Shown in pieces: positions 1 through 7,706 of a stretch of 64,000 bases of DNA. Position 1 is the stretch's first letter. Every line of letters starts with the position of its first letter. The DNA lies in NCBI RefSeq assembly GCF_013374115.1, contig NZ_AP022673.1, forward strand, positions 393,501 through 457,500, given 5' to 3'. Position numbers and translations under genes: made by a program. The notes under the pieces are model-generated. The model was not told where the DNA came from. It worked only from the letters and a program-made list of their open reading frames with translations, and searched no databases. This stretch comes from Sphingomonas sp. HMP9. GTDB taxonomy: Bacteria; Pseudomonadota; Alphaproteobacteria; Sphingomonadales; Sphingomonadaceae.

Positions 1-1
1 C

Positions 2-1327
2 GCGACCAACCACGCGTCGGCCGGCGCCTGGGCTGCGGCTGGCGGCATCGGCACCGTCTCGGCGGTCAACGCCGACAGCTATGACCCCGAGGGCAAGATC
101 ATCCCGCAGGTCTATGCGGCGCTCACGCGGCGCGACCGCCACGAGGAACTCGTCCAGTACGCGATCGAGGGCGCGGTCCAGCAGGTCGAGCGCGCGTACG
201 AGATCGCCGACGGTAAGGGCGCGATCAACATCAACGTGCTGTGGGAAATGGGCGGCGCGCAGCGGATCCTGCACGGCGTGCTCGAACGGACGCGTGGCAA
301 GGTCGCGGGCGTCACTTGCGGTGCCGGCATGCCGTACAAGCTGTCCGAGATCACCGCGTCCTACGGCGTCAGCTATCTGCCGATTGTTAGCTCTGGGCGC
401 GCGTTCCGCGCGCTGTGGAAGCGCGCCTATTCGAAGGCAGCCGAGTGGCTTGCCGCGGTCGTGTACGAGGATCCTTGGCTCGCAGGCGGTCATAACGGCT
501 TGTCTAACGCTGAGGACCCGTTGAAGCCGCAGGACCCGTATCCGCGCGTGAAGGAACTGCGCGACGTGATGCGCGAAGGTGGGATCAGCGATGCCGTGCC
601 GATCGTGATGGCCGGCGGCGTCTGGTATCTCCGCGACTGGAACGACTGGATCGACAATCCGGAGCTCGGCACGATCGCGTTCCAGTTCGGCACGCGGCCT
701 TTGCTGACGCGCGAGAGTCCAATCCCGCAGGATTGGAAGGACGCGCTGACGCAGATCGAGGAAGGCGACGTGCTGCTGCACAAGTTTTCGCCGACCGGCT
801 TCTATTCGTCGGCGGTGCGCAATCCCTTCCTGCGTTCACTGGAAGCACGCTCCGAGCGTCAGATCGCGTTCTCGACGCAGGAGGCGGGGGATCACATCTT
901 CCAACTCGACGTCGGCGTGAAGGGCAAGAATTTCTGGGTCACGCGCAACGACCTGCTGCGCGCACGCCAGTGGTTCGGCGAGGGCTATACCGACGCGCTG
1001 AAGACGCCCGACAACACGCTGGTGTTCGTCAGCCCGACCGAGAAGGGCATGATTCGCAAGGACCAGGCCGACTGCATGGGCTGCCTGTCGCAATGCTCGT
1101 TCTCGAGCTGGGCAGATACCGATACCAACTCGACCGGGCGTCTCGCCGATCCTCGCAGCTTCTGCATCCAGAAGACGTTGCAGGACATCGCCCATGGCGG
1201 GGACATCGACCAGAACCTGATGTTCGCGGGCCATGCAGCGTATAATTTCAAGAAGGATCCGTTCTATTCGAACGGGTTCGTACCTAGCGTCGGGCAGCTG
1301 GTGGATCGAATCCTGACGGGGGATTGA
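2..1327 (+). CDS. Nitronate monooxygenase-family flavoprotein (5' end outside window)
   Basis: The frame is open from the first bases to TGA at 1325-1327, so about 441 C-terminal residues are visible and the start lies upstream. The protein looks like a large member of the NAD(P)H-dependent flavin oxidoreductase / nitronate monooxygenase family, FMN-binding TIM barrels that oxidise alkyl nitronates or related substrates. Supporting motifs are the Gly/Ala-rich segment ATNHASAGAWAAAGGIG at the beginning, GVTCGAGMPYKL, PIVMAGGVWYLRDW (phosphate-binding strand) and IAFQFGTRPLLTRES. A Cys cluster (DCMGCLSQC) near residue 355 of the visible part could bind metal or be structural. A 255-bp gap with a palindromic repeat separates it from the next gene. 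The family is fairly clear; the substrate is unknown. Confidence 0.75.
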   Translation, partial: ATNHASAGAWAAAGGIGTVSAVNADSYDPEGKIIPQVYAALTRRDRHEELVQYAIEGAVQQVERAYEIADGKGAININVLWEMGGAQRILHGVLERTRGKVAGVTCGAGMPYKLSEITASYGVSYLPIVSSGRAFRALWKRAYSKAAEWLAAVVYEDPWLAGGHNGLSNAEDPLKPQDPYPRVKELRDVMREGGISDAVPIVMAGGVWYLRDWNDWIDNPELGTIAFQFGTRPLLTRESPIPQDWKDALTQIEEGDVLLHKFSPTGFYSSAVRNPFLRSLEARSERQIAFSTQEAGDHIFQLDVGVKGKNFWVTRNDLLRARQWFGEGYTDALKTPDNTLVFVSPTEKGMIRKDQADCMGCLSQCSFSSWADTDTNSTGRLADPRSFCIQKTLQDIAHGGDIDQNLMFAGHAAYNFKKDPFYSNGFVPSVGQLVDRILTGD

Positions 1328-1443
1328 GGCGAGCGGGCGTCGTGCAATCGGGCTAGTGCCTGAGGTGCGCCGTCCGACTGCTTCTGGCTCAACCACGGCG
1401 AACAGCCAGGCGATTATACCCAGGAGTCAAAGATAGACTGTTT

Positions 1444-1489
1444 CCCCGCGAAGGCGGGGACCCAGACTGCCTCCCGCCTTCGCGGGAGG
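1444..1489. repeat. REP-like palindrome pair
   Basis: Two GC-rich hairpins stand back to back: CCCCGC-gaag-GCGGGG (1444-1459) and CTCCCGC-cttc-GCGGGAG (1471-1488). Their 14-base cores are reverse complements of each other. The same architecture recurs at 39603-39674. It lies between two same-strand genes and could act as a transcript-end or mRNA-stability element; there is no T-tract. Confidence 0.7.
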
Positions 1490-1582
1490 ACGGCGCAGGG
1501 CGGGCTGTCGTTCGAATGCGGCAGTCCTTGCTTCGACAAGAGAAGCAGCGAACAGGTCGGCCTCCAGACATGGGATGCGCAG

Positions 1583-2209
1583 ATGACGTTACACGCATGG
1601 TGGCTGTTCGTGGTCGCGGTGTTCCTGTTGTGCGGGACCCCGGGGCCGAACATGCTGCACATCATGACGCGCAGCATCGCGTTCGGCGCGCGACGCAGCA
1701 TCGCGGCGATGGCGGGGTGCCTGACTGCGTTGGTACTTGTCCTCGCGGCATCGGCGGCAGGTGTTTCCGCGTTGCTGGTTGCGTGGCCGCGCGTATTCGA
1801 CGCGCTGCGCTATGCGGGCGTCGCATATCTGATCTTCCTCGGGATCAAGGCGTGGCGCGGGGCGGGATCGCCGATCGATGTCGGCAGCGACGCGCTTCCG
1901 GAAAGCTGGTCCGCCCGGCGCCTGTTCCGGGGCGGGTTCGCGATCGGGATCAGTAACCCGAAGCTGTTGCTGTTCGCCGCGGCGTTCCTGCCGCAGTTTG
2001 TCGACCGCGCATCGCCGCGAGCGCCGCAGTTCGCGATCCTGGTGGCCACCTTCGCGGTGGTCGAAAGCGTCTGGTACGGCGTCTATGCGGCAGGCGGGCG
2101 GACGCTCGCCAGGTCGCTGACGCGGCCGGCGCTACGCCGCGCGTTCGACCGCGTGACCGGTGCGATCTTCATCGGCTTCGGCCTCGCATTGCTGCGAGTG
2201 CGCCCGTAA
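1583..2209 (+). CDS. LysE/RhtB-family amino-acid exporter
   Basis: A 208-residue hydrophobic protein, the normal length for the LysE/RhtB family, which exports amino acids or homoserine lactones across the inner membrane. The N-terminus contains a first transmembrane helix followed by the family signature GTPGPNMLHIMTRS, and further hydrophobic segments fit five to six helices (ALVLVLAASAAGVSALLVAW, AGVAYLIFLGIKAW, LFAAAFLPQFV and the C-terminal AIFIGFGLALL). The ATG at 1583 gives a proper N-terminus starting in the first helix. The gene appears monocistronic. The substrate cannot be predicted. Confidence 0.85.
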   Translation: MTLHAWWLFVVAVFLLCGTPGPNMLHIMTRSIAFGARRSIAAMAGCLTALVLVLAASAAGVSALLVAWPRVFDALRYAGVAYLIFLGIKAWRGAGSPIDVGSDALPESWSARRLFRGGFAIGISNPKLLLFAAAFLPQFVDRASPRAPQFAILVATFAVVESVWYGVYAAGGRTLARSLTRPALRRAFDRVTGAIFIGFGLALLRVRP

Positions 2210-2386
2210 CGATCTACGGCCTGCGGCGCCTCTGGCATTGCCGTTTTGGGCGATAGCGCGCATAGCCGAAGCATCGCGGCGCTTCGTACGGGCAGGCTGC
2301 GACTGAGAGATGCTTTGCGCTCCCGCTCTAAGCCGGGAATGCCGCATGACGATCTATTCTTCCATCATGACCTCAGGAGCCACATC

Positions 2387-2632
2387 GTGACGTCGGCTAC
2401 CGATACGGTCGTACCGATCTCGCGCGCGGTCAACGTCAGCGTCGAACAGCCGCAAGTCGTCGCGATGTGCAAGAAGCATGATGCGATCATCAGCGCCATC
2501 GAGACGCTGCCATCGGGTGGAACGCGAGTCGTGTTAATGAACAGCGCGGATGCCGCGAAGATCATCAAGGCGTTCGGATCGAAGGTGCTGACCGGGACGG
2601 TCGCTCGGACGCACTGGATGCGCGCGGTCTAG
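2387..2632 (+). CDS. Small conserved hypothetical protein
   Basis: This frame encodes 81 residues from GTG at 2387, which is preceded at 7 nt by a clear AGGAG. The frame is open further upstream, but the extra N-terminus is Arg-rich and lacks a ribosome site, so the GTG start is preferred. There is no signal peptide or membrane helix. The middle (VVAMCKKHDAIISAIETLPS) looks helical and the C-terminus is basic (TVARTHWMRAV). I do not recognise the family. It stands alone between the LysE exporter and the convergent 2-hydroxyacid dehydrogenase. Confidence 0.55.
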   Translation: MTSATDTVVPISRAVNVSVEQPQVVAMCKKHDAIISAIETLPSGGTRVVLMNSADAAKIIKAFGSKVLTGTVARTHWMRAV

Positions 2633-2781
2633 GCATAACCCAATCCTCCCTCGCAAAGGGGGGGGGGGCTGGCACCGGGTAGCCGGAGGGGGAGGAAAGC
2701 GACACGTCGGTTCCGGGTCCTCTTCGCCTCAGGTGCCACCTTATCAATTCCGAAATTGTGAAGCGGCGTGTTTCTGCGGCT
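2633..2781. other. Convergent intergenic region with an 11-G tract
   Basis: A run of eleven G residues (2658-2668) lies between the 3' ends of the small hypothetical gene and the dehydrogenase. An imperfect inverted repeat (cctccctc ... gagggggagg) surrounds it. It resembles a GC-rich intergenic repeat or terminator, and the homopolymer is prone to slippage or sequencing error. Confidence 0.4.
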
Positions 2782-3780
2782 TTAGATCCAGCCGTCGAGC
2801 ACCTGATCCGGCGGGCGATGCCCGTCGGCCCACATCCGGATATTCTGGATGACGCGCTCACCCGACGCCATACGGCCTTCGAGCGTGGCAGAGCCCATGT
2901 GCGGGAGCATCACGACGTTGGGCAGCGCCAGCAGGCGAGGATCAATCGCGGGCTCATGCGCCCAGACGTCTAGCCCTGCGCCGGCCAGCCGCCCGTTCTC
3001 CAGCGCCTCGACCAGTGCCGCCTCGTCGACGATCCCGCCGCGCGCCGCGTTGATCAGGTACACGTGCGGCCGCATCAGCGCGATACGGCGCGCGTCGATC
3101 AGGTCGCGGCTGTCGGGATTGAGCGGCGTGTGGATCGTGACGATGTCGACCGCCGCGAGCATGTCGTCGAGCGACGCATGGAACGTCGCGGCCAGCTGCG
3201 CCTCCCGCACCGTAGGAAGCTGCTGTCGATTGTGGTAATGGATCGTCAGCCCGAACGCGCGTGCCCTGAGTGCGACCGCCTGGCCGATCCGCCCCATGCC
3301 GACGATCCCCAGCGCCTTGCCGCCAATCCGGTGGCCGAGCATCCCGCCCGGGCTCCACCCCTTCCATTGGCCCGATCTCACCAGCTTCTCGCCCTCGGCA
3401 AGGCGGCGCGGGACCGACAGGATCAGCGCCATCGTCATGTCCGCGGTGTCCTCGGTGAGGACGCCCGGCGTGTTGGTCACGATGATCCCGCGCGCACGCG
3501 CCGCTTTCAGGTCGATATGATTCACGCCCGCGCCGTAGTTCGCGATCAGTTTCAGGCGGTCGCCCGCGCCTGCGATCAGGGCAGCGTCGATGTCGTCGGT
3601 CACGGTCGGCACGAACACGTCGCAGTCGGCCATCGCTGTGGCGAGCTGCTCGCGGTCGAGCTTGGTGTCGGCGCGGTTGTTCTGCGTGTCGAACAGCGCC
3701 TCCATCCGATCCATCAGCGTATCGGCCAGCTCGCGGGTGACGACGACCTTGGGGTTCGGACAGGGGCGTGTGTCGGTCAT
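2782..3780 (-). CDS. D-isomer-specific 2-hydroxyacid dehydrogenase
   Basis: A 332-residue cytosolic NAD(P)H-dependent oxidoreductase of the glyoxylate/hydroxypyruvate reductase type, interconverting 2-oxoacids and D-2-hydroxyacids. Visible are the substrate-domain motif NYGAGVNHIDLKAA, the Rossmann dinucleotide fingerprint GIVGMGRIGQAVALRARAFG, the catalytic Arg segment NAARGGIVDEAAL, the Glu region (DVWAHEPAIDPRL) and the catalytic His in MLPHMGSATLEGR. An Arg two residues into the post-Rossmann strand (YHNRQQ) hints at NADPH preference. Length matches GyaR/GhrB-type enzymes. It is convergent with the small gene upstream in the map and divergent from the SH3 gene. Confidence 0.88.
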   Translation of the reverse strand: MTDTRPCPNPKVVVTRELADTLMDRMEALFDTQNNRADTKLDREQLATAMADCDVFVPTVTDDIDAALIAGAGDRLKLIANYGAGVNHIDLKAARARGIIVTNTPGVLTEDTADMTMALILSVPRRLAEGEKLVRSGQWKGWSPGGMLGHRIGGKALGIVGMGRIGQAVALRARAFGLTIHYHNRQQLPTVREAQLAATFHASLDDMLAAVDIVTIHTPLNPDSRDLIDARRIALMRPHVYLINAARGGIVDEAALVEALENGRLAGAGLDVWAHEPAIDPRLLALPNVVMLPHMGSATLEGRMASGERVIQNIRMWADGHRPPDQVLDGWI

Positions 3781-3884
3781 GCGGATGGCTTGGCGAAGCC
3801 ATTCGTGCGCGTCAACGTCGGGCCGTCAACTTCGGTTGAGGAAAGCAGTTCGTCGCGATAGGACGGCGGCTCGCCAGTTAGGAC

Positions 3885-4385
3885 ATGACCATGCGCATTC
3901 TCGCCGCAGCGCTTTCCGCCCTTGTTTTCACCGCGCTGGTGCCCGAGCCGGTGGCTGCGGCCGACGCGACGAAGCGCACGCTGCCTTATTACGCGTCGAT
4001 CTCGGCATCGCGTGCGCGGATGCGGACCGGCCCGGCGCGGACCTATCCGGCCAGCTGGCTGTACCAGCGCCAGGATTTGCCGATCAAGGTCGTGGCCATC
4101 TTCAAGGAATGGCGCAAGATCGCCGATCCCGCCGGCACCGAGGGCTGGATGCAGGCGAACCTGCTAAGCGGGACGCGGACTGCAATGGTGCAGGGGGCGG
4201 GGCCAGTGGAGTTGCGCGAGAAACCCAATGCGGGAAGCCGGTTGCTCTGGCGCGCGGCGCCGGGCGTGGTCGGGCGGCTGAGCCAGTGCGGCAATGGCTG
4301 GTGCCGGATGGATGTGAAGGGGCAGGCGGGGTTCGTGCAGATCGGTGGGTTGTGGGGCGTCGAGGCTGATGACGTTCTGCCTTGA
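3885..4385 (+). CDS. Exported SH3-domain protein
   Basis: A 166-residue protein with a Sec signal peptide (MRILAAALSALVFTALV, Ala-rich cleavage region near AAADATK). The mature part carries a bacterial SH3-like fold: SASRARMRTGPARTYPASWLYQRQDLP matches the start of SH3 domains in COG3807-type periplasmic proteins, followed by WRKIADPAGTEGWM, and a second degenerate repeat (VELREKPNAGSRLLWRAAPG ... CRMDVKGQAGFV). Such domains usually bind cell-wall peptides. Start may be ATG 3885 or 3891. Its stop overlaps the TTG start of the following acetyltransferase gene, so the two are probably co-transcribed. Confidence 0.75.
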   Translation: MTMRILAAALSALVFTALVPEPVAAADATKRTLPYYASISASRARMRTGPARTYPASWLYQRQDLPIKVVAIFKEWRKIADPAGTEGWMQANLLSGTRTAMVQGAGPVELREKPNAGSRLLWRAAPGVVGRLSQCGNGWCRMDVKGQAGFVQIGGLWGVEADDVLP

Positions 4386-4858
4386 CCGCAACTTCGAGCC
4401 GATGGCGGATCGTTCGCGACGACCTGACCAACCCCGAGGTTATCGCGCTGGTCGAACTGCATCTGCGCGCGGCGCACGAAAACTCACCGCCGGGTAGCGT
4501 CCTTGCGCTAGACCTGACAGGGCTGCGCGATCCGCAGGTGACGGTCTGGTCGGCGTGGGACGGCGATCAGGTGGTCGGGATGGCGGCGTTGAAGCAGCTC
4601 GACGATCGTCATGGCGAACTGAAATCGATGCGGACCGCGCCGAACGCTCTGCGACGCGGCGTCGCACGGATGCTACTCGATCATGTCATCGCTCAGGCCC
4701 GAGGCCGCGGGTATCGGCGGATCAGCCTCGAAACCGGAACCGCGGCGTCTTTCACCGCGGCACATGCGCTGTACGAAAATGCCGGGTTCATCGCTTGCGA
4801 ACCGTTCGGGCCGTACAGCGATCGCGTGTTCGCGGCCTATTATTCGATGGACGTGTGA
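4382..4858 (+). CDS. GNAT-family N-acetyltransferase
   Basis: A 158-residue GNAT protein that would transfer acetyl from acetyl-CoA to an amine. The acetyl-CoA-binding region is ELKSMRTAPNALRRGVARML, matching the R/Q-x-x-G-x-G/A pyrophosphate loop in slightly degenerate form (RRGVA), followed by the expected helix and the C-terminal motif SFTAAHALYENAGFIACEPF. The TTG start at 4382 overlaps the upstream TGA (TTGA), a translational-coupling arrangement. The substrate is unknown. Confidence 0.78.
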   Translation: MTATSSRWRIVRDDLTNPEVIALVELHLRAAHENSPPGSVLALDLTGLRDPQVTVWSAWDGDQVVGMAALKQLDDRHGELKSMRTAPNALRRGVARMLLDHVIAQARGRGYRRISLETGTAASFTAAHALYENAGFIACEPFGPYSDRVFAAYYSMDV

Positions 4859-4871
4859 CCCACGACGGGAC

Positions 4872-4892
4872 CGAGGGGGCGGTGCCCCCTCG
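4872..4892. terminator. Hairpin between convergent genes
   Basis: A perfect 9-bp stem (cgagggggc / gccccctcg) with a GGT triloop lies between the 3' ends of the acetyltransferase and thiolase genes. There is no T-tract, so it may be a bidirectional mRNA end rather than a classic intrinsic terminator. Confidence 0.5.
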
Positions 4893-4898
4893 ATAGCG

Positions 4899-6092
4899 TT
4901 AGCGCCACAACTCCAGCGCCATCGCGGTCGCTTCGCCGCCGCCGATGCAGAGCGAGGCAAGGCCGCGCTTCTGGCCGGTGGTCTCCAATGCCGACAGCAA
5001 CGTCGCCAGGATGCGCGCGCCGCTCGCACCGATCGGGTGGCCCAGCGCGCACGCGCCGCCGTGGATGTTCACCTTGTCGTGCGACAGGCCGAGGTCGCGC
5101 ATCGCGATCATCGCAACCACTGCAAACGCCTCGTTGACCTCGAACAGGTCGATATCGGCCGCCGACCAACCCGCCTTCTCCATGGCCTTACGCATCGCGA
5201 ATACCGGTGCGGTCGTGAACAGCGCTGGCGCATGCGCATGCGCTGCGTGCGCCACGACGCGCGCTATTGGCGTGATGCCCAGCCGCTCGGCAACGCTCGC
5301 ACGCGTCATCACCAGCGCGGCGGCGCCGTCGGAGATCGACGAAGCGTTGGCGGCGGTGATCGTTCCGTCCTTCGAAAAGGCGGGCTTCAGCGTCGGGATC
5401 TTGGCGACGTCGCCCTTGGCCGGCTGTTCGTCGAGCGTGACCGTCGTCGTGCCCTTGCGGCCCGCAATCTCGACCGACACGATCTCGCGATCGAACGCGC
5501 CCGACGTCTGCGCGCGCTGCGCACGGTGCAGCGACTCGATCGCGTAATCGTCCATCTGCTTACGCGTGAACTGGTATTCGTGCGCGGTATCCTCGGCGAA
5601 ATTGCCCATCAGCTTGCCGGGTTCGTACGCATCCTCAAGCCCGTCGAGATACATATGGTCGTACATCCGGTCATGCCCGATCCGCGCGCCGCCACGGTGG
5701 CTCTTCGACAGATACGGCGCGTTGGTCATGCTCTCCATGCCACCCGCGACCAGTAGGTCGACCGACCCCGCCGCCAGTGCATCGGCCGCGAGGATCGCCG
5801 CCTGCATTCCCGATCCGCACATCTTGTTGACCGTCGTCGCCTCGACATGGTCGCCGAGCCCGGCGTTGATCGCCGCCTGCCGCGCGGGCGCCTGGCCCAG
5901 CCCGGCGGGCAACACGCAGCCCATGTAAATCCGCTCGATGTCCGCGGCCGACACGCCCGACCGGCCGACCGCACCGCGGACTGCATCGGCGCCAAGCTGA
6001 GTCGCGGTCGCGCCCGCGAGCTCGCCCTGGAACGATCCCATCGGCGTACGCGCGTAGGACAGGATGACGACGGGATCTCGATCGACGGCCAC
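4899..6092 (-). CDS. Acetyl-CoA acetyltransferase (thiolase)
   Basis: A 397-residue thiolase II-type enzyme condensing two acetyl-CoA to acetoacetyl-CoA (or the reverse). The acylated Cys lies in NKMCGSGMQAAI (about residue 92), the His motif in HGGACALGHPIGASGARI (about residue 355) and the second catalytic Cys in LASLCIGGGEATAM near the C-terminus. The substrate-loop region YAIESLHRAQRAQ is also typical. Length is normal. There is no phaB or CoA-transferase gene beside it, so I cannot tell beta-oxidation from polyhydroxybutyrate use. The ATG at 6092 gives the expected MAVDRDPVVILSYARTPMG beginning. Confidence 0.93.
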   Translation of the reverse strand: MAVDRDPVVILSYARTPMGSFQGELAGATATQLGADAVRGAVGRSGVSAADIERIYMGCVLPAGLGQAPARQAAINAGLGDHVEATTVNKMCGSGMQAAILAADALAAGSVDLLVAGGMESMTNAPYLSKSHRGGARIGHDRMYDHMYLDGLEDAYEPGKLMGNFAEDTAHEYQFTRKQMDDYAIESLHRAQRAQTSGAFDREIVSVEIAGRKGTTTVTLDEQPAKGDVAKIPTLKPAFSKDGTITAANASSISDGAAALVMTRASVAERLGITPIARVVAHAAHAHAPALFTTAPVFAMRKAMEKAGWSAADIDLFEVNEAFAVVAMIAMRDLGLSHDKVNIHGGACALGHPIGASGARILATLLSALETTGQKRGLASLCIGGGEATAMALELWR

Positions 6093-6181
6093 TTCAGCTC
6101 TCCAGTTATTCTTCTGCCCCCGTATCTGGGGTTGATGCGCGGCAATACAAAGCAGCGCGGGATGCGCCTAGACCCATCGGC

Positions 6182-6433
6182 ATGGAAACACTCATCACAA
6201 CGCTCAAATGGTGTGCAGCAGGGTCGGGCGTGATCGCCGCCTTCATGGTGTCGCTGGACTTCGGCCGGCGCGTGACGGGGTGGGGGTTCGTGCTGTTCGT
6301 CGGCTCGTCGATCGCGTGGCTGAGCGGTGCGGCCTTGACCGGGGACTGGGCGCTGGGCACGCAGAATATCGTGTTGTTCGGGATCAACCTCCTCGGCGTG
6401 TATCGCTACTTGGTGCGCAAGACGGGTGTCTGA
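6182..6433 (+). CDS. Small integral membrane protein
   Basis: An 83-residue protein with about three hydrophobic helices (WCAAGSGVIAAFMVSLDFG, GFVLFVGSSIAWLSGAAL, NIVLFGINLLGVYRYLV) and a basic end (RKTGV). It resembles short uncharacterised inner-membrane proteins common in Alphaproteobacteria; I cannot assign a function. Its last 8 nt overlap the GTG start of the prepilin peptidase gene, suggesting co-transcription. Confidence 0.6.
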   Translation: METLITTLKWCAAGSGVIAAFMVSLDFGRRVTGWGFVLFVGSSIAWLSGAALTGDWALGTQNIVLFGINLLGVYRYLVRKTGV

Positions 6434-7181
6434 GCCCGCGTTCTGGGCGGTGCTGCTCGCGGTACTCGGTGCGATCGTCGGCAGCTTCGTCGCGGCGCTG
6501 GTGACGCGATGGCCCGATGGTCGATCGGTGGCTCAGGGGCGGTCGGCTTGCGACGCCTGCGGACGAACGCTGCGCCCGAGCGACCTCGTGCCGCTGCTCA
6601 GTGCACTGATTCTGCGAGGACGCTGTTGGTCGTGTCGCGCACCGATCAGCCCCGTCCATTGGCGGATCGAACTGGCCGGGCTGGTGATCGGCGTCGCGGC
6701 GGGGATCGTGGTGCCGGGGCCGGTCGGGCTCGCGGGTGCGGTCTTCGGATGGCTGCTCCTAGCGCTCGCCAGCCTCGATCTCGTCGCGTTCTGGCTCCCC
6801 GGTCGGTTGACCGGGCTGCTCGCCCTCGCCGGCTTGGCGAGCGCGGCGATCGGCATCGATCCGCCGCTTCCCGAGCGACTGATTGGCGGCATCGCCGGGT
6901 TCGGCACGCTGTGGCTGGTCGCGCTCGGCTATCGGCATGTGCGCGGGCGCGACGGGATGGGCGGCGGCGACCCGAAGCTGTTCGGAGCAATAGGGCTATG
7001 GCTCGGATGGCAAATGTTGCCGGCCGTTCTGCTGATCGCAAGCATGATCGGGCTCGGTGTCGTCCTCGCTGCACACCTCAAGGGACGCAGCATGGCCGCG
7101 GACACCGCGCTTCCGTTCGGCGCGTTGCTCGCGATCGCGGGTTATCCCGCGTGGTTGTTCATGATAGGCCTGACGTCATGA
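6426..7181 (+). CDS. Type IV prepilin peptidase / leader methylase (A24)
   Basis: A 251-residue polytopic membrane aspartyl protease that cleaves and N-methylates type IV pilin-like leader peptides for type II secretion or pili. The cytoplasmic loop has the two CxxC pairs of PilD/GspO (CDACGRTLRPSD and CWSCRAPISPVHW). The two catalytic Asp are in ASLDLVAFWLPGRLTG and in GGGDPKLFGAIGLWLGW (the GxGD-type site). GTG start at 6426. It overlaps the next gene by ATGA. No pilin or secretion gene is in view, so the partner system is elsewhere. Confidence 0.9.
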   Translation: MSEPAFWAVLLAVLGAIVGSFVAALVTRWPDGRSVAQGRSACDACGRTLRPSDLVPLLSALILRGRCWSCRAPISPVHWRIELAGLVIGVAAGIVVPGPVGLAGAVFGWLLLALASLDLVAFWLPGRLTGLLALAGLASAAIGIDPPLPERLIGGIAGFGTLWLVALGYRHVRGRDGMGGGDPKLFGAIGLWLGWQMLPAVLLIASMIGLGVVLAAHLKGRSMAADTALPFGALLAIAGYPAWLFMIGLTS

Positions 7182-7612
7182 TATCGCTCGCTCTTATGCT
7201 CGCGCTGCAGACCGCGACGGCTGCTCCTGCCGCCAATCCGGGTCCCGGCCCCCTTGGTGCGATCGGCACTCAGAAGCTGCCCGCGAAAGGATGTGCCGCC
7301 TATCTGTGGAGCATGGACGTCGGCCGGCAACTTGTCGCGATGGCGACCGCCGACCCTGCGCAGATCCGCGTAGCGGTCGACGGCAAGACGACCGATTACG
7401 CGGTGGCCACCCAGTCGCCTACGATCGGCTTCGGCTTTGGCGGAGTCACCCAGTATCGCGGCGGCGACGTGACCGCGACGCTAGACATGGCGATCGCCGT
7501 GCGCGCCGACATTTCGGCAGGCGCGACCGTGACGTCCGCGACGCTCCGCATCGACCGCCCCGGACGCGATACCGTCGTCATGCCGGTCGGTGGTCTAATC
7601 GGCTGTGTCTGA
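7178..7612 (+). CDS. Exported hypothetical protein coupled to prepilin peptidase
   Basis: From ATG 7178 the gene encodes 144 residues and overlaps the peptidase stop as ATGA. The frame is open upstream inside the peptidase gene, but the start at 7178 gives a short signal peptide (MISLALMLALQTATAA). The mature part has two Cys (KGCAAYLW and the C-terminal LIGCV) that could form a disulphide, and a beta-rich middle with GFGFGGVTQYRGGDVTATL. No family is recognised. Operon position suggests a periplasmic or envelope role. Confidence 0.55.
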   Translation: MISLALMLALQTATAAPAANPGPGPLGAIGTQKLPAKGCAAYLWSMDVGRQLVAMATADPAQIRVAVDGKTTDYAVATQSPTIGFGFGGVTQYRGGDVTATLDMAIAVRADISAGATVTSATLRIDRPGRDTVVMPVGGLIGCV

Positions 7613-7706
7613 GGTAAATTTGTTGGAAACCAAGCCGTCCTATGTGCGTTACGTGGGCGAAGATGGGGGTGAATCGAGTACGATCGCTGCCTGTAAAGGG
7701 GATCGT

